Shown: one piece after another, positions 49,346 to 58,051 of the stretch | How the letters are laid out: every line of letters starts with the position of its first letter | Numbering within the stretch: the stretch's first letter is position 1 | DNA from: an uncultured Ignavibacteria bacterium | Lineage (GTDB): Bacteria > Bacteroidota > Ignavibacteria > SZUA-365 | Assembly (NCBI GenBank): GCA_913061095.1 | Contig: CAJXVM010000002.1 | Span: 186,001 to 250,000, forward strand | Length of the DNA stretch: 64,000 nt | Direction of reading: 5' to 3' | Position numbers and translations under genes: made by a program | Notes under the pieces: generated by a model | What the model saw: the letters and a program-made list of their open reading frames with translations, nothing else | Told to the model about the DNA's origin: nothing | The model's database searches: none

Positions 49346-50146
49346 ATGGACCGCAGATCATACCGACCGCACCGATTCTCCGCACGGGCACTGCTGCATG
49401 CCACACTGCCGACTGCGATGCTGCTGTGCACGGCATTCCTCCTGTCCGGCTGCCTTGAGATGTTCACCGAGGAGCTCCCTCCGGAGCCGCAGCCGATCGA
49501 GAATGACGAGGGAACGTTCACCCTGCATACGTCCTACCGTGCGATCCGCTCCTGTGCCGGCGGTGGCGGCGTGTTCATCGTATCCATGCGTCCCGGTCCG
49601 GGCTTCGCGGGTATCGTGCGTCTAACGCTCGAGTCCGACAGCGGGCTGCACGCGCAGCTCGACCGCTACCTGCTCGACGAGGATGACAGCGTGGCTGAGA
49701 TCCGCATCGCACCGATGTCCCTCGGCAGCGGCGACAGTTTGCGGATACTCCTCACGGCGCGTCACAACGGTTCCTTGCAGCGGCTACCGCTTGCCGTCAA
49801 TATGATCGAGTGGGAACATCCGTCTCCCGGTGCGGAGATCAGGCACCGTCAGCATTTCATCGACTGGCTGGCTGAAGCGCATCCCGAACTGGACATCAAC
49901 GGGAATGATTTCTTCGGCCGCTGGATGACCTATCCCCAGCATCTGATCGTGGAACACTGGACCTTTCTCAGCCGCGAGTGGGAAATGCGCATCTGCTTTC
50001 ACGTCATGATCCCCCCCGACGACTGGTCGAAGATGCTCCTGCGCCGCCGCGGGTGCCCCGAAGCGCTGTTTGCCGTCCATCGCGACACATACGGCAATGT
50101 CACGGAAATCCCCGTCGACGAGTACCCGAGATTCTACGGATACTGA
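49346..50146 (+). CDS. Lipoprotein of unknown function
   Basis: A 266-residue predicted lipoprotein. The ATG at 49346 is preceded by GGAG; the signal ends in the lipobox LLSGC. Residues about 40-160 look like a beta sandwich (GVFIVSMRPGPGFAGIVRLTLESD, AEIRIAPMSLGSGDSLRILLTA). The second half (RHRQHFIDWLAEAHPELDINGNDFF ... EHWTFLSREWEMRICFHVMIPPDDW) is rich in Trp and His and predicted mixed alpha/beta. No family recognised. Alone on plus, after a terminator. Confidence 0.7.
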   Translation: MDRRSYRPHRFSARALLHATLPTAMLLCTAFLLSGCLEMFTEELPPEPQPIENDEGTFTLHTSYRAIRSCAGGGGVFIVSMRPGPGFAGIVRLTLESDSGLHAQLDRYLLDEDDSVAEIRIAPMSLGSGDSLRILLTARHNGSLQRLPLAVNMIEWEHPSPGAEIRHRQHFIDWLAEAHPELDINGNDFFGRWMTYPQHLIVEHWTFLSREWEMRICFHVMIPPDDWSKMLLRRRGCPEALFAVHRDTYGNVTEIPVDEYPRFYGY

Positions 50147-50541
50147 TCAGCCGGCACTCCCCCTTGAAACTGGCTGAATCTATCCAGTACATACGGGTAT
50201 TCTGTACGGACTGTTCGGTGCCCTTCGTCTGGGTGTGCTGATCGATCTCGTCCTTCTCGCCGCGGCGCTGCTGCTGATTCTCGCCTCAACCCGCATGGCG
50301 GGACCGGCGAGTCTGCATCCGGGGCGGGCCGAGCCGAAGCACGCGTAACCGGGGTGGATCAAGCCGAAGCTCGCGCATCCGGAGCGGGAGCAACGCCATC
50401 TGTGACGGGGATTGATAAAACACGCGCGGGAAGTGAAAGAACGCACGCATTCCATACACTATCTTGTGTTCCGCACGATCCGAGTGCGACATCTGTCCGC
50501 ACGCACGGACGTTTGACAGGTCAACACAGGACGAGCGACAC
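50147..50541. other. 395-base gap with a 30-base imperfect tandem repeat and no supported gene
   Basis: Two and a half units of about 30 bases lie at 50316-50391 (core CCGGGGCGGGCCGAGCCGAAG / CCGGGGTGGATCAAGCCGAAG, partial). A stretch at about 50200-50344 could encode a hydrophobic segment (LIDLVLLAAALLLILA), but it has no proper start codon or ribosome site, so it may be a gene remnant. Confidence 0.5.
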
Positions 50542-52683
50542 ATGCGAGATCTTCGAACATCCCACACCGTTCTTCGATGCATCGTCCTCACAGCGCTGCT
50601 GTTTCTCGCGGCGCCGTCGGGCTGGGCACAGCTCGAGCGCATCGTCGAGAGCACGCATACGTACACAGACATCTGCATGCGAAATGACACACTCTTCGCG
50701 GTCGGAAGCGGGATATATGCATCGACGGATATGGGTGAAAACTGGTCCACGCTCGAAACCACGGGAATTCCGACCGGAACATTGTGTATTGCCGCCACGG
50801 CGGCGGATGATGCGCTGTACATCATGGGCAGCGACTCGATTCTGTATCGCCGGGATTCAGGAAGCGAAGTGTTCGTGTCGCTGGCGCATGTCTACGGTAC
50901 AAAACTCCTCGCCGACGGAGATCATGTCTACGTCACGAATCCGTTTTCCGTGACCGGAAGCAGCTGGCATTCGGGAGATCGCGGAGCGACGATTGAGGAA
51001 ATCACCGCACCACAGACCGCCAATGTGTGGATCACGCATTGTGAGGGACCGCGCATCTGGGCGCTGATCTGGCAGGGGACCGGCTATTCATCGGACGGCG
51101 GCAGAACATGGACTCCTGTCAGCGACAACAGCTTTGATTGCATGGCAGCATTCGGCGGTCGCTACTATGCATCGGAAAGGAGCACGCCATACACCGTGCG
51201 CAAATCCGACGATGGCATTACATGGACGGCAACCGGGAGCATCCCGCAGCTGAAACATGTCACGCAGATGTATGCCGGCAGAAATCATCTCTGGGCCGTG
51301 TCGGAAGGCACGCTGTACCGCAGCACGAATCCTGACGCGCTCTGGGAGGAAATGGCGCTCCTTCCGGGTTTCCGAAATGCCAGGCTGATCGCTGACGGCC
51401 GCAGTTGTCTGGTGCATACGCAGTTTGTCTCCCCGATCGTGAACGACGGGCAGCTCTACAGACATCGACTCGATACCGAATACTGGGAAATGACGGGTCC
51501 GGGCATCAGTATTGCAGTCGAGGGAGTATATGCGACGGAATCGGCACTGATCCTGGACGGAGGCGGCAGCGGTCGTCTCGGGAGCAGTGACGGCGGGACA
51601 ACATGGTGCACATCGTCATTCGGCGGGTTCCGTCAGCTGTCACTGACTGAATTCGGGGACACCCTCTATGCGTTCCATCAGATGAACCACGGAAAGACCG
51701 CCCTGTTCTCGACCGATTGGGGCGTGACCTGGAAGCAGCGCCCGGACAGTGAGATCGGCCAACTCTCCGCCATCGCGCAGCACGGCGACCGCATGTACAC
51801 GCTCGCCTACCTTGATCTGGAGACCTGGCCCTATGAGGTTACCGTTCTTAGTTCCGGAGACCGCGGTCTGCACTGGAAAACGGAGGGGATCCTTTCCAGC
51901 AAATACATCGTGCCCGGGAATTCGATACGAGTCAACGGGGATACGCTGCTCGCGATGACGCTCCACACGAGGGACTGCAACCGCGCGGCATATCACTGGT
52001 GGTATTCATCGGACGCAGGCGGCAGCTGGACCGACACGTACTGGAGAAACGAAATTTCATTCAATGAGATGGCTTTTTGTGCATCGCGCATCTATGCTGC
52101 GAGCGACGAGGCTCTCATGATGTCGGAAGACGGCTGCCGCACGTGGGAGCCGGTCCGCGAGATGCGTGCGAAGGATCGTCTGCTCGGTGCGGTGCAGGGA
52201 CAGCTGCTCGTCCTGGCGGGAGACAGTCTCTGTCTCATCGACGGCAGGGATCATACCGTCAGGATCATTTCCCTCGCTCCTGTCTTCAGTGAAGGAGAGA
52301 AAGCATACTTCGCACTCAACTCGCACACGCTGTACTGTGCCGCATTGAGGCGAGGAGATGTCTGGCGCGTGGATATCGCGGCTGCCGTCCTTGATGCGCA
52401 GCGCCTTCCGCCTCCCACCCCGTCCGATCTCGAGATTACCGCCATATGGCCGCAGCCGCTCGTCACGGATGGCACGGTCACCATCACTGTCCGCGGCGAG
52501 CACCATATGCGATGCACACTCCACGACCTGCTGGGAAGAACAGTGCGCACTCTCCATGACGGCTGGATGCGAAGAGGCGTCATCAGCATCCCATTCACGG
52601 TGCCGGGATTGCCCGCCGGCGTCTACATCCTGCGAGCGCGCCTCCCTTCCGAGTCCGTCTCACACGCCGTTGTCATCAGGTGA
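50542..52683 (+). CDS. BNR/Asp-box propeller protein with T9SS sorting domain
   Basis: A 713-residue secreted protein. The ATG at 50542 follows AGGACGAG; signal peptide MRDLRTSH...VLTALLFLAAPSGWAQ. At least seven Asp-box motifs (S-x-D-x-G-x-x-W type: STDMGENW, SSDGGRTW, SSDGGTTW, STDWGVTW, SSDAGGSW, SEDGCRTW, and SSGDRGLHW) mark a sialidase/sortilin-like beta propeller. Residues about 630-713 are a T9SS sorting domain (ITAIWPQPLVTDGTVTIT, LHDLLGRTVRTLHDG, GLPAGVYILRA). Predicted surface-bound; no catalytic function is implied by Asp boxes alone. Confidence 0.85.
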   Translation: MRDLRTSHTVLRCIVLTALLFLAAPSGWAQLERIVESTHTYTDICMRNDTLFAVGSGIYASTDMGENWSTLETTGIPTGTLCIAATAADDALYIMGSDSILYRRDSGSEVFVSLAHVYGTKLLADGDHVYVTNPFSVTGSSWHSGDRGATIEEITAPQTANVWITHCEGPRIWALIWQGTGYSSDGGRTWTPVSDNSFDCMAAFGGRYYASERSTPYTVRKSDDGITWTATGSIPQLKHVTQMYAGRNHLWAVSEGTLYRSTNPDALWEEMALLPGFRNARLIADGRSCLVHTQFVSPIVNDGQLYRHRLDTEYWEMTGPGISIAVEGVYATESALILDGGGSGRLGSSDGGTTWCTSSFGGFRQLSLTEFGDTLYAFHQMNHGKTALFSTDWGVTWKQRPDSEIGQLSAIAQHGDRMYTLAYLDLETWPYEVTVLSSGDRGLHWKTEGILSSKYIVPGNSIRVNGDTLLAMTLHTRDCNRAAYHWWYSSDAGGSWTDTYWRNEISFNEMAFCASRIYAASDEALMMSEDGCRTWEPVREMRAKDRLLGAVQGQLLVLAGDSLCLIDGRDHTVRIISLAPVFSEGEKAYFALNSHTLYCAALRRGDVWRVDIAAAVLDAQRLPPPTPSDLEITAIWPQPLVTDGTVTITVRGEHHMRCTLHDLLGRTVRTLHDGWMRRGVISIPFTVPGLPAGVYILRARLPSESVSHAVVIR

Positions 52684-52754
52684 CGCTCCCCTGCTCGCCA
52701 CCGCGCCGCTTCTGCCTTCCGGCATCGAAAAGGACGACAGTCAAGCCCCCGCAT

Positions 52755-52786
52755 CTTGCTCCTGCGCGCATTTCCGTCTATATTGC
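52755..52786 (+). promoter_or_regulatory. Bacteroidota-type promoter of tRNA-Pro
   Basis: CTTG (52755-52758), 20 bases, TATATTGC (52779-52786). Same -33 box and spacing as the tRNA-Thr promoter; the start would fall next to the tRNA 5' end at 52794. Confidence 0.65.
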
Positions 52787-52793
52787 GATACAT

Positions 52794-52867
52794 CGGGGTG
52801 TAGCGTAGCCCGGTATCGCGCCTGCTTTGGGAGCAGGAGGTCGTCGGTTCAAATCCGGCCACCCCGA
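52794..52867 (+). tRNA. tRNA-Pro (anticodon TGG), no encoded CCA
   Basis: Acceptor CGGGGTG pairs with CACCCCG. The anticodon stem CCTGC/GCAGG encloses TTTGGGA, giving anticodon TGG (reads CCA). T arm GGTTCAAATCC. Discriminator A at 52867; the next bases are CAG, so the CCA end must be added after transcription, unlike the tRNA-Thr in this window. Confidence 0.96.
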
Positions 52868-52885
52868 CAGTTCAGAGACGAGCAT

Positions 52886-52905
52886 GGCCCTGAGAAATCA
52901 GGGCC
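52886..52905 (+). terminator. Terminator after tRNA-Pro
   Basis: GGCCCTGA, loop GAAA, TCAGGGCC followed by TTCGTCGTT. Confidence 0.7.
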
Positions 52906-53002
52906 TTCGTCGTTACTGCTCTGCTACTCCCTGTGCTCCAGATCCCATTCTCGGACGCCTCCCGGAGAACAGCTCACCAGTTCACAGACTTCCCGCCGCA
53001 CA

Positions 53003-53893
53003 TCAGGGATACTTCCGCACAACGCGGAATCCCAGAATCCAGACCGCCCTGACCTCATCGAAGGGAACGCCGACCCGGTAGGCCGAGCGACATTCCGATG
53101 CCAGGCAGAAGAAACAGCCGCCGCGACAGACGCGGCCGTCGCTGGGTGCGGGACCGCGTGGATCAACCTGTGCCGTACTATCGTACGCGTTCCAGCTCCA
53201 CCAGTCCCAGCACCACTCCCACACGTTCCCGTGCAAGTCATACAGTCCGAAATCATTCGGCCACTTGCCGGCGACGGGATGCGACTCTCCGCCCGAATTC
53301 CCGCCATACCAGCCCGCCGCATTCAGCGCGTAGTCAAGCGGCGTATTGCTTTCATGCGTCATCTCACCCGTAAAGTAGTCCGTTGTCGTGCCTGCACGAC
53401 AGGCATACTCCCATTCCGCTTCGGTCGGAAGCCGGTAGCCATTCGCCGTCCAGTCGCAGACCGTATTCATCCCGGTGTCACTGTAGCAGGGAGTCAGTCC
53501 TTCCAGCTCCGAAAGGGCATTGCAGTACGCGACCGCCTCATCCCAGCTGACCTGTTCCACGGGCAGATCCTCTCCGTCGAAGTGGCTCGGATTGTATCCC
53601 ATCACGGCGGTGAATTGCGCCTGCGTCACTTCCGTGCGGCTCATCAGAAATGACGATGCCAGGGCCACCTGATGAACCGGCTGCTCGAACCACTCCGCAT
53701 GGCCGGTAGAATCTCCCATCAGGAAGCTTCCGGCCGGAATGAATGCATATCGGGTGCTGTCATAGGCCTGGCTGCCGGGTGACACGGCGTCATCCCCGTT
53801 GCTCCCGCATCCGGATCCGATCAGACAGACGGCAAGCGCGACAGCCAAGGTAAAGCAGGCATGAAGGGTGTTCTCTGTGATGGCCATTTGCAC
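53003..53893 (-). CDS. FGE-sulfatase (SUMF1) domain lipoprotein with a Cys pair at the FGE active-site position
   Basis: A 296-residue predicted lipoprotein (lipobox ending C29 in LIGSGC). The SUMF1 domain covers about residues 50-294: YAFIPAGSFLMGD, RTEVTQAQFTAVMGYNPSHF, LPVEQVSWDEAVAYCNALS, GYRLPTEAEWEYACRAG, LYDLHGNVWEWCWDWW and LGFRVVR. At the end, GGCFFCLASECRSAYR places C263 and C268 as a C-x4-C pair, as in formylglycine-generating enzyme; most envelope SUMF1 proteins lack the first of these. No sulfatase gene is near. Whether it is an active oxidase or only a structural fold is open. Confidence 0.82.
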   Translation of the reverse strand: MQMAITENTLHACFTLAVALAVCLIGSGCGSNGDDAVSPGSQAYDSTRYAFIPAGSFLMGDSTGHAEWFEQPVHQVALASSFLMSRTEVTQAQFTAVMGYNPSHFDGEDLPVEQVSWDEAVAYCNALSELEGLTPCYSDTGMNTVCDWTANGYRLPTEAEWEYACRAGTTTDYFTGEMTHESNTPLDYALNAAGWYGGNSGGESHPVAGKWPNDFGLYDLHGNVWEWCWDWWSWNAYDSTAQVDPRGPAPSDGRVCRGGCFFCLASECRSAYRVGVPFDEVRAVWILGFRVVRKYP

Positions 53894-54004
53894 GGTACCC
53901 CCATGGACCGGTTTCAGATATACTGCATTTATTCTGATAATATCATACTATGTTGTCCGGGTAAATGCAACTTCCCTCCCACGGTCGAGATGCATATATA
54001 AAAA

Positions 54005-54030
54005 CAGCGGCTCCCCGAAGGGAGCCGCTG
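54005..54030 (-). terminator. Terminator of the DUF4397 gene
   Basis: CAGCGGCTCCC, loop CGAA, GGGAGCCGCTG, with a five-T run on the minus strand, 28 bases after the stop. Confidence 0.88.
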
Positions 54031-54057
54031 CCGTGGATGATGATGGCGTTCACCTAT

Positions 54058-56211
54058 TTAGCGCGCGATCACCAGCATCTTCGAGGAAATTTGCTGACCG
54101 GACTGCAGACGGTAGATGTACATGCCTGCGGGCAGTGCGCCGCCGACATCGCTGAGTCCGTTCCACGTCGCCGTGTGCACACCGGCGGAGCGCATACCGC
54201 GAACCACGGTGGCGACCCGCTGGCCGAGGCTGTTGAAGACCTCGAGCGTCACGTTGCCGGCCTCAGGCAGCGCATAGCGGAAGCTGGTGCCGGAAACGAC
54301 GGGGTTCGGTGAGTTCTGCTCGAGGGCGAAGCTGAGCTCACCGCCTTCGGCGATGGACTTGCGCGGACCCTTGCCGCCCGGCTTGATGATGCGAAGGATG
54401 TCGCTTCCGACAAACGCGCGTCCGTCGTTGAGCTGGCCGGTCACGGTCACGGACACACAGTCGTTGTTCATGACGGAACCGAGCGTGGCTGTGACGGCCG
54501 GACGCTTGAATTTGAAGGTCCAGTCGTTATACATGTCCGTACCGCCATTGCTGCAATCCCAGCAGTTCGAGGGCACGCCCATGAACGGCGAGGCGACGTC
54601 GCCCGCACCGGGCTTGCCGGTCGGCATCACACCGTTGAGACGCACGGTCGAAGCATCGATATTCGTCACGTCGAACCAGTTCGTTCCGAGAACGGAAACG
54701 GGGAGCTTACCCTTGGCGCGGACGTTGAAGGGATTCGGGCAACCGCCGGCCATCACATCGACATAGACGCTGAGCGGAAGCGCAACCACGGTACCGTTCG
54801 GCAGCGCTGCGAAGAGTCCGAACGGCGCACCGTTCTGATTGCTGGCCGGAGCGAGGAAGCCGGATGCGAACACAACCGCGGCGCCGCCGCCAAGACCGGA
54901 GAGGTCAGCAAGGTACGAGGCCACCACGACGTTGTTATTGCCGCCCGGTGTGATGTCGAGGATGTAGCTGCCTGCGGGAACGGTGAAGTAGCCGGTGAAG
55001 TCGCCGTAAGCAGCATCATCGACGATAGTGCCCACGCCGCGGGCGATCACGTCAACTGCCGGAGCATCGGTGGCGCCATGCAGCACGTTCAAATCGACAC
55101 CCGTCGCAGTCGTTCCTACTTCACGTCCGCCATCGGTGCTGAAGAGCGTGAATGCGATGCTGCGGGAATCGGGATTGGCGGCAAAGTTGGCCGGATTCAG
55201 CACTCCGTTGGCAACAACCACGTAGGTCTTGGTGTCGCTGAGAGTCACGGGGAAGGTGGCGATGATGTCGCCGGGACCGGTGCTGTTTCCGGGCGCGACG
55301 CCGATGGTCAGCAGCACTTCGGCCGGGACGGTCTCGTACTGCGTGGCAGCGCGAAAGGCAAAGTCATCCTGGAACAGGGTTCCGTTCACATAGATGTCTA
55401 CAACCGCAGCTGCGGGATCCGCGGCGTTGTGGATCACCTGCAGGCGGGCCGTGGGAGGCGGAATGCTCGGAAGCGCAACCACGGTGCCGTTCGGCAATGC
55501 CGCGTAAAGTCCGAATGCAGGACCACTCTGGTTGTTCGCCGGAGCGAGGAAACCGGAAGCGAACACGACAGCGGCGCCGCCACCGAGACCGGAGAGGTCG
55601 GCCAGATAGGAAGCCACGATGGTATTATTGTCGTTGCCCGGGGTGATATCGAGTTTGTAGCTGGCGGCAGGAACAGTGACGTAACCAGTCATGTCGCCGT
55701 AGGCCGCGTCGTTGACGAGAATGCCGGAGCCGCGGTTGATGACGTCGACGGTCGGCGCATCAGTTGCGCCATGCAGCACGTTGATGTCAACGCCAGTGGC
55801 GCTGCTGCCCGTCTCGCGTCCCATATCGGTGCTGAAAAGCGTGAATGCGGTGCTGCGGGAATCGGGATTCGCGGCGAAGTTGGCAGGCGTCAGCACGCCG
55901 TTGGCAACCGCGATGTAGGTCTTGTTCGCATCGAAAGTCACATTGAAAGTGGTGATGATGTCACCAGAACCAGTGCTGTTCCCGGGGGCAACTCCAATCG
56001 CAAGCGAAACGCCGGCAGGAACGTTAACAAACGGCGTTGCTGTGCGAAAATCAAAATCATCCTGAAAGATGGAATTGTTGACGTACAGATCGACGGTTGC
56101 TGCTGCCGGATCGGCGGCGTTGTGGATGACCTGCAGGCGAGCCTGCTGGGCTGTCATAGTTGATGCTGCAAGCATGAAAGCTGCGATGAACAGGGAGACT
56201 GTGTATTTCAT
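54058..56211 (-). CDS. Secreted DUF4397 tandem-domain protein with T9SS sorting domain
   Basis: A 717-residue exported protein; signal peptide ends ASTMTAQ. Two long near-identical units (about residues 23-250 and 255-480) each begin ARLQVIHNAADPAAA and contain IGVAPGNSTGSGDIITTF-like and GVDxNVLHGATDAPxVDV motifs, the mark of DUF4397. A further beta domain (about 485-620, VMAGGCPNPFNVRAKGKLPV) and a T9SS sorting domain (about 630-717, LEVFNSLGQRVATVVRG, GMYIYRLQ) follow. The unit similarity suggests recent duplication. Alone on the minus strand with its own terminator. Confidence 0.87.
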   Translation of the reverse strand: MKYTVSLFIAAFMLAASTMTAQQARLQVIHNAADPAAATVDLYVNNSIFQDDFDFRTATPFVNVPAGVSLAIGVAPGNSTGSGDIITTFNVTFDANKTYIAVANGVLTPANFAANPDSRSTAFTLFSTDMGRETGSSATGVDINVLHGATDAPTVDVINRGSGILVNDAAYGDMTGYVTVPAASYKLDITPGNDNNTIVASYLADLSGLGGGAAVVFASGFLAPANNQSGPAFGLYAALPNGTVVALPSIPPPTARLQVIHNAADPAAAVVDIYVNGTLFQDDFAFRAATQYETVPAEVLLTIGVAPGNSTGPGDIIATFPVTLSDTKTYVVVANGVLNPANFAANPDSRSIAFTLFSTDGGREVGTTATGVDLNVLHGATDAPAVDVIARGVGTIVDDAAYGDFTGYFTVPAGSYILDITPGGNNNVVVASYLADLSGLGGGAAVVFASGFLAPASNQNGAPFGLFAALPNGTVVALPLSVYVDVMAGGCPNPFNVRAKGKLPVSVLGTNWFDVTNIDASTVRLNGVMPTGKPGAGDVASPFMGVPSNCWDCSNGGTDMYNDWTFKFKRPAVTATLGSVMNNDCVSVTVTGQLNDGRAFVGSDILRIIKPGGKGPRKSIAEGGELSFALEQNSPNPVVSGTSFRYALPEAGNVTLEVFNSLGQRVATVVRGMRSAGVHTATWNGLSDVGGALPAGMYIYRLQSGQQISSKMLVIAR

Positions 56212-56354
56212 GGAAACCTCTCTCTATGTAATGGAAGATTGTTCAGTGAAAAGCTTAACTGTTTTATTTTTGCTGACTTCTTTGATGGATTATCTTAGAC
56301 AGATACTAGAACAGCCTTTAGCTTCGCAGTAGTTCCCCAGACCGGAAAAAAAAA

Positions 56355-56378
56355 TCCCGGACCGATATCGATCCGGGA
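56355..56378 (-). terminator. Terminator after the two-TM protein gene
   Basis: TCCCGGA and TCCGGGA around CCGATATCGA; on the minus strand it is followed by nine Ts. It lies 128 bases after the stop at 56506. Between them two small hairpins share GTCATTTTTCTGAC (56404-56417 and 56424-56437). Confidence 0.75.
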
Positions 56379-56505
56379 GTTTCGCAAGCATCTTGATACA
56401 CCGGTCATTTTTCTGACCGGGCAGTCATTTTTCTGACTCATAAGTCAGAACGTTTAATACAACGATACAGTGCTCATTCCTTAGTGGTATTCCCTCCCCC
56501 GCCCG

Positions 56506-57039
56506 TTACTTCCGTGTGCCGGCGTCCCGTCCCTCGGAGCCGTAGCCTTCACTTACGAGCTGACGGCGCACGATGGCGGTCCATTCCTCCTGAAGCTCCC
56601 TGTTGAGTGTTGACAGGCGTCCGTACATCATCATATCATTTGTGGTATGCAGGATTTCCTCGAGTTCCAGTCGCGCGTAGGATTCGAGTTCGCGCAGCTT
56701 CATCGCGGTCATGAGCGCGAAGCCGTACTTCTCTCCCCATTTGAACAGTCCGCGCAGCGTCGCCACGGCAGCGGCCACGCCGACGAGAAGAATCGTCTTG
56801 AGCGTGAGCGAAGGATCCGGATTCGGCAGTTGCGTCAGGTAGGTCACTACGGCGGGTGTCGCAACACCGAGCAGGACGACCAGCACATTGAAAAAGCTGT
56901 TGAGGCGCTTGAGCCACTGGGCGTGCCGGGTATAATCCAGACGCTCCATGCCGATCTCCTCGATCGACTCCAGCAGCGCCTCTTTTGCTCCCTCGACAAG
57001 ATGTCCGGAATGTTCGCTGCTTTCGCTTGCTTCACTCAT
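56506..57039 (-). CDS. Two-TM membrane protein, SLATT-like
   Basis: A 177-residue protein with an acidic N-terminal helix (to about 30), the segment YTRHAQWLKRLNSFFN, two TM helices (VLVVLLGVATPAVVTYL and TILLVGVAAAVATLRGLF) separated by LTQLPNPDPSLTLK, and a C-terminal helical region with KWGEKYGFALMTAMKLRELES. The layout (helix, TM, short loop, TM, helix) is that of SLATT or DUF4231 proteins, some of which are membrane effectors of conflict systems. No nucleotide synthase or other defence gene is next to it. The family call is tentative. Confidence 0.5.
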   Translation of the reverse strand: MSEASESSEHSGHLVEGAKEALLESIEEIGMERLDYTRHAQWLKRLNSFFNVLVVLLGVATPAVVTYLTQLPNPDPSLTLKTILLVGVAAAVATLRGLFKWGEKYGFALMTAMKLRELESYARLELEEILHTTNDMMMYGRLSTLNRELQEEWTAIVRRQLVSEGYGSEGRDAGTRK

Positions 57040-57154
57040 ATCAGCCTCGGCCAGAAAATGTCGCGATGGATAGTGGAGGGAAATCCTGTGGCACTATTGT
57101 AGTGATTTCGCGCGGGAATGACAACTGTCCGGCGCAACGGACCTGCGGCCCCGG

Positions 57155-57619
57155 TCATTTCCCCGTATCGGGGGGCATCGGCGGAGGAAGGCGCTGGTAA
57201 AGCTGCGTCAGTTCGCGGTTGAGATCGTCATCGCCGACAAAGCCGCCATCCGCGCTGCGCCGAAAATTCAACGCGACGTACTTGTCGTTTTCGCTGAGCA
57301 GGATGAATGAAACGATAGTCGGCGCACCGTTTTCCTGGCCCGGCTGGTAGTCGCCGGCAAATGCGGCGTACGGGATCGCGGTGCCCTGCTGTGCTTCCAG
57401 AATCAATTCGTCGGGGAAGTGAGACCAGCGCTTCTCGCTCCCCTCCCACATGACGGTAACGTTGACGAGCAGATAGGGAGCATTGGCCGTATTCACGATC
57501 TCGAGTCCCCTGTCGTCTGTCCGCAGCTCCATTTCGGGGATTGGGACCTGCGCGCGCGCCGCGCCGAACAGGGCCATCATGCACATAATTAGAATCGCGG
57601 TCTGTCTGATGCGTCTCAT
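57155..57619 (-). CDS. Small secreted protein of unknown function
   Basis: A 154-residue protein. The ATG at 57619 gives a good signal peptide (MRRIRQTAILIMCMMALFGAARAQ) and I prefer it to the earlier ATG at 57658. The mature part is beta-rich (LRTDDRGLEIVNTANAPYLLVNVTVMWEG, APTIVSFILLSENDKYVALNFRR) and ends in a Pro-rich tail. It may be a single Ig-like periplasmic domain. It lies 115 bases upstream of the two-TM gene on the same strand, so possibly cotranscribed. Confidence 0.6.
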   Translation of the reverse strand: MRRIRQTAILIMCMMALFGAARAQVPIPEMELRTDDRGLEIVNTANAPYLLVNVTVMWEGSEKRWSHFPDELILEAQQGTAIPYAAFAGDYQPGQENGAPTIVSFILLSENDKYVALNFRRSADGGFVGDDDLNRELTQLYQRLPPPMPPDTGK

Positions 57620-58051
57620 ATGCTCTCTCTTGACGTGATACTCTGTCGGATGCCTCACCTCCTGCTGATCAACATCGCAGCGTTTAATGGGATTCCCCGC
57701 TCACGCGGCATCCCGCCAGCGCGCGGCATTCACCAGCGCACGGCATTCACCAGCGCGTGACATTCACCAGCGCGCGGCATCCCGCCAGGCCCCAGGCAGG
57801 CAGATTCTCCTTTCCGGACTCTCTGAAACCGTGAAAGAAATGTAGATCAGCAGAAAGTGAATTCCAAGGTACGGTATGCGCGATGGAAGCCTGGCGTCGC
57901 CGGAACACGCCGATAATGAAAGCATTCGCGCGCGGATTGGAAGAACCACTCCGCTCATCGATGTAGATTGACTGCAGACCGCGAAATAAAGCGCGGAACG
58001 GCGATGAGGAATCGCCGCAATTCAGTCAGCAACAGAACCGAGGAGGGTCCC
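57620..58051. other. 432-base divergent gap with a 17-base minisatellite
   Basis: Four units of 17-18 bases lie at 57721-57788 (core CGCGCGGCATTCACCAG), with a related piece from about 57704. Divergent promoters for the genes at 57619 (minus) and 58052 (plus) should be here; no clear box was found. A small hairpin CGGCGAT/ATCGCCG lies near 58000. No gene seen. Confidence 0.7.

Noticed and set aside
50200-50344. Small membrane protein gene
   Set aside because: The hydrophobic segment lacks a start codon and ribosome site and follows a stop; it may be a remnant.
53868-54312. Plus-strand frames between the FGE-like and DUF4397 genes
   Set aside because: They overlap the DUF4397 terminator and coding end; no motif or start support.
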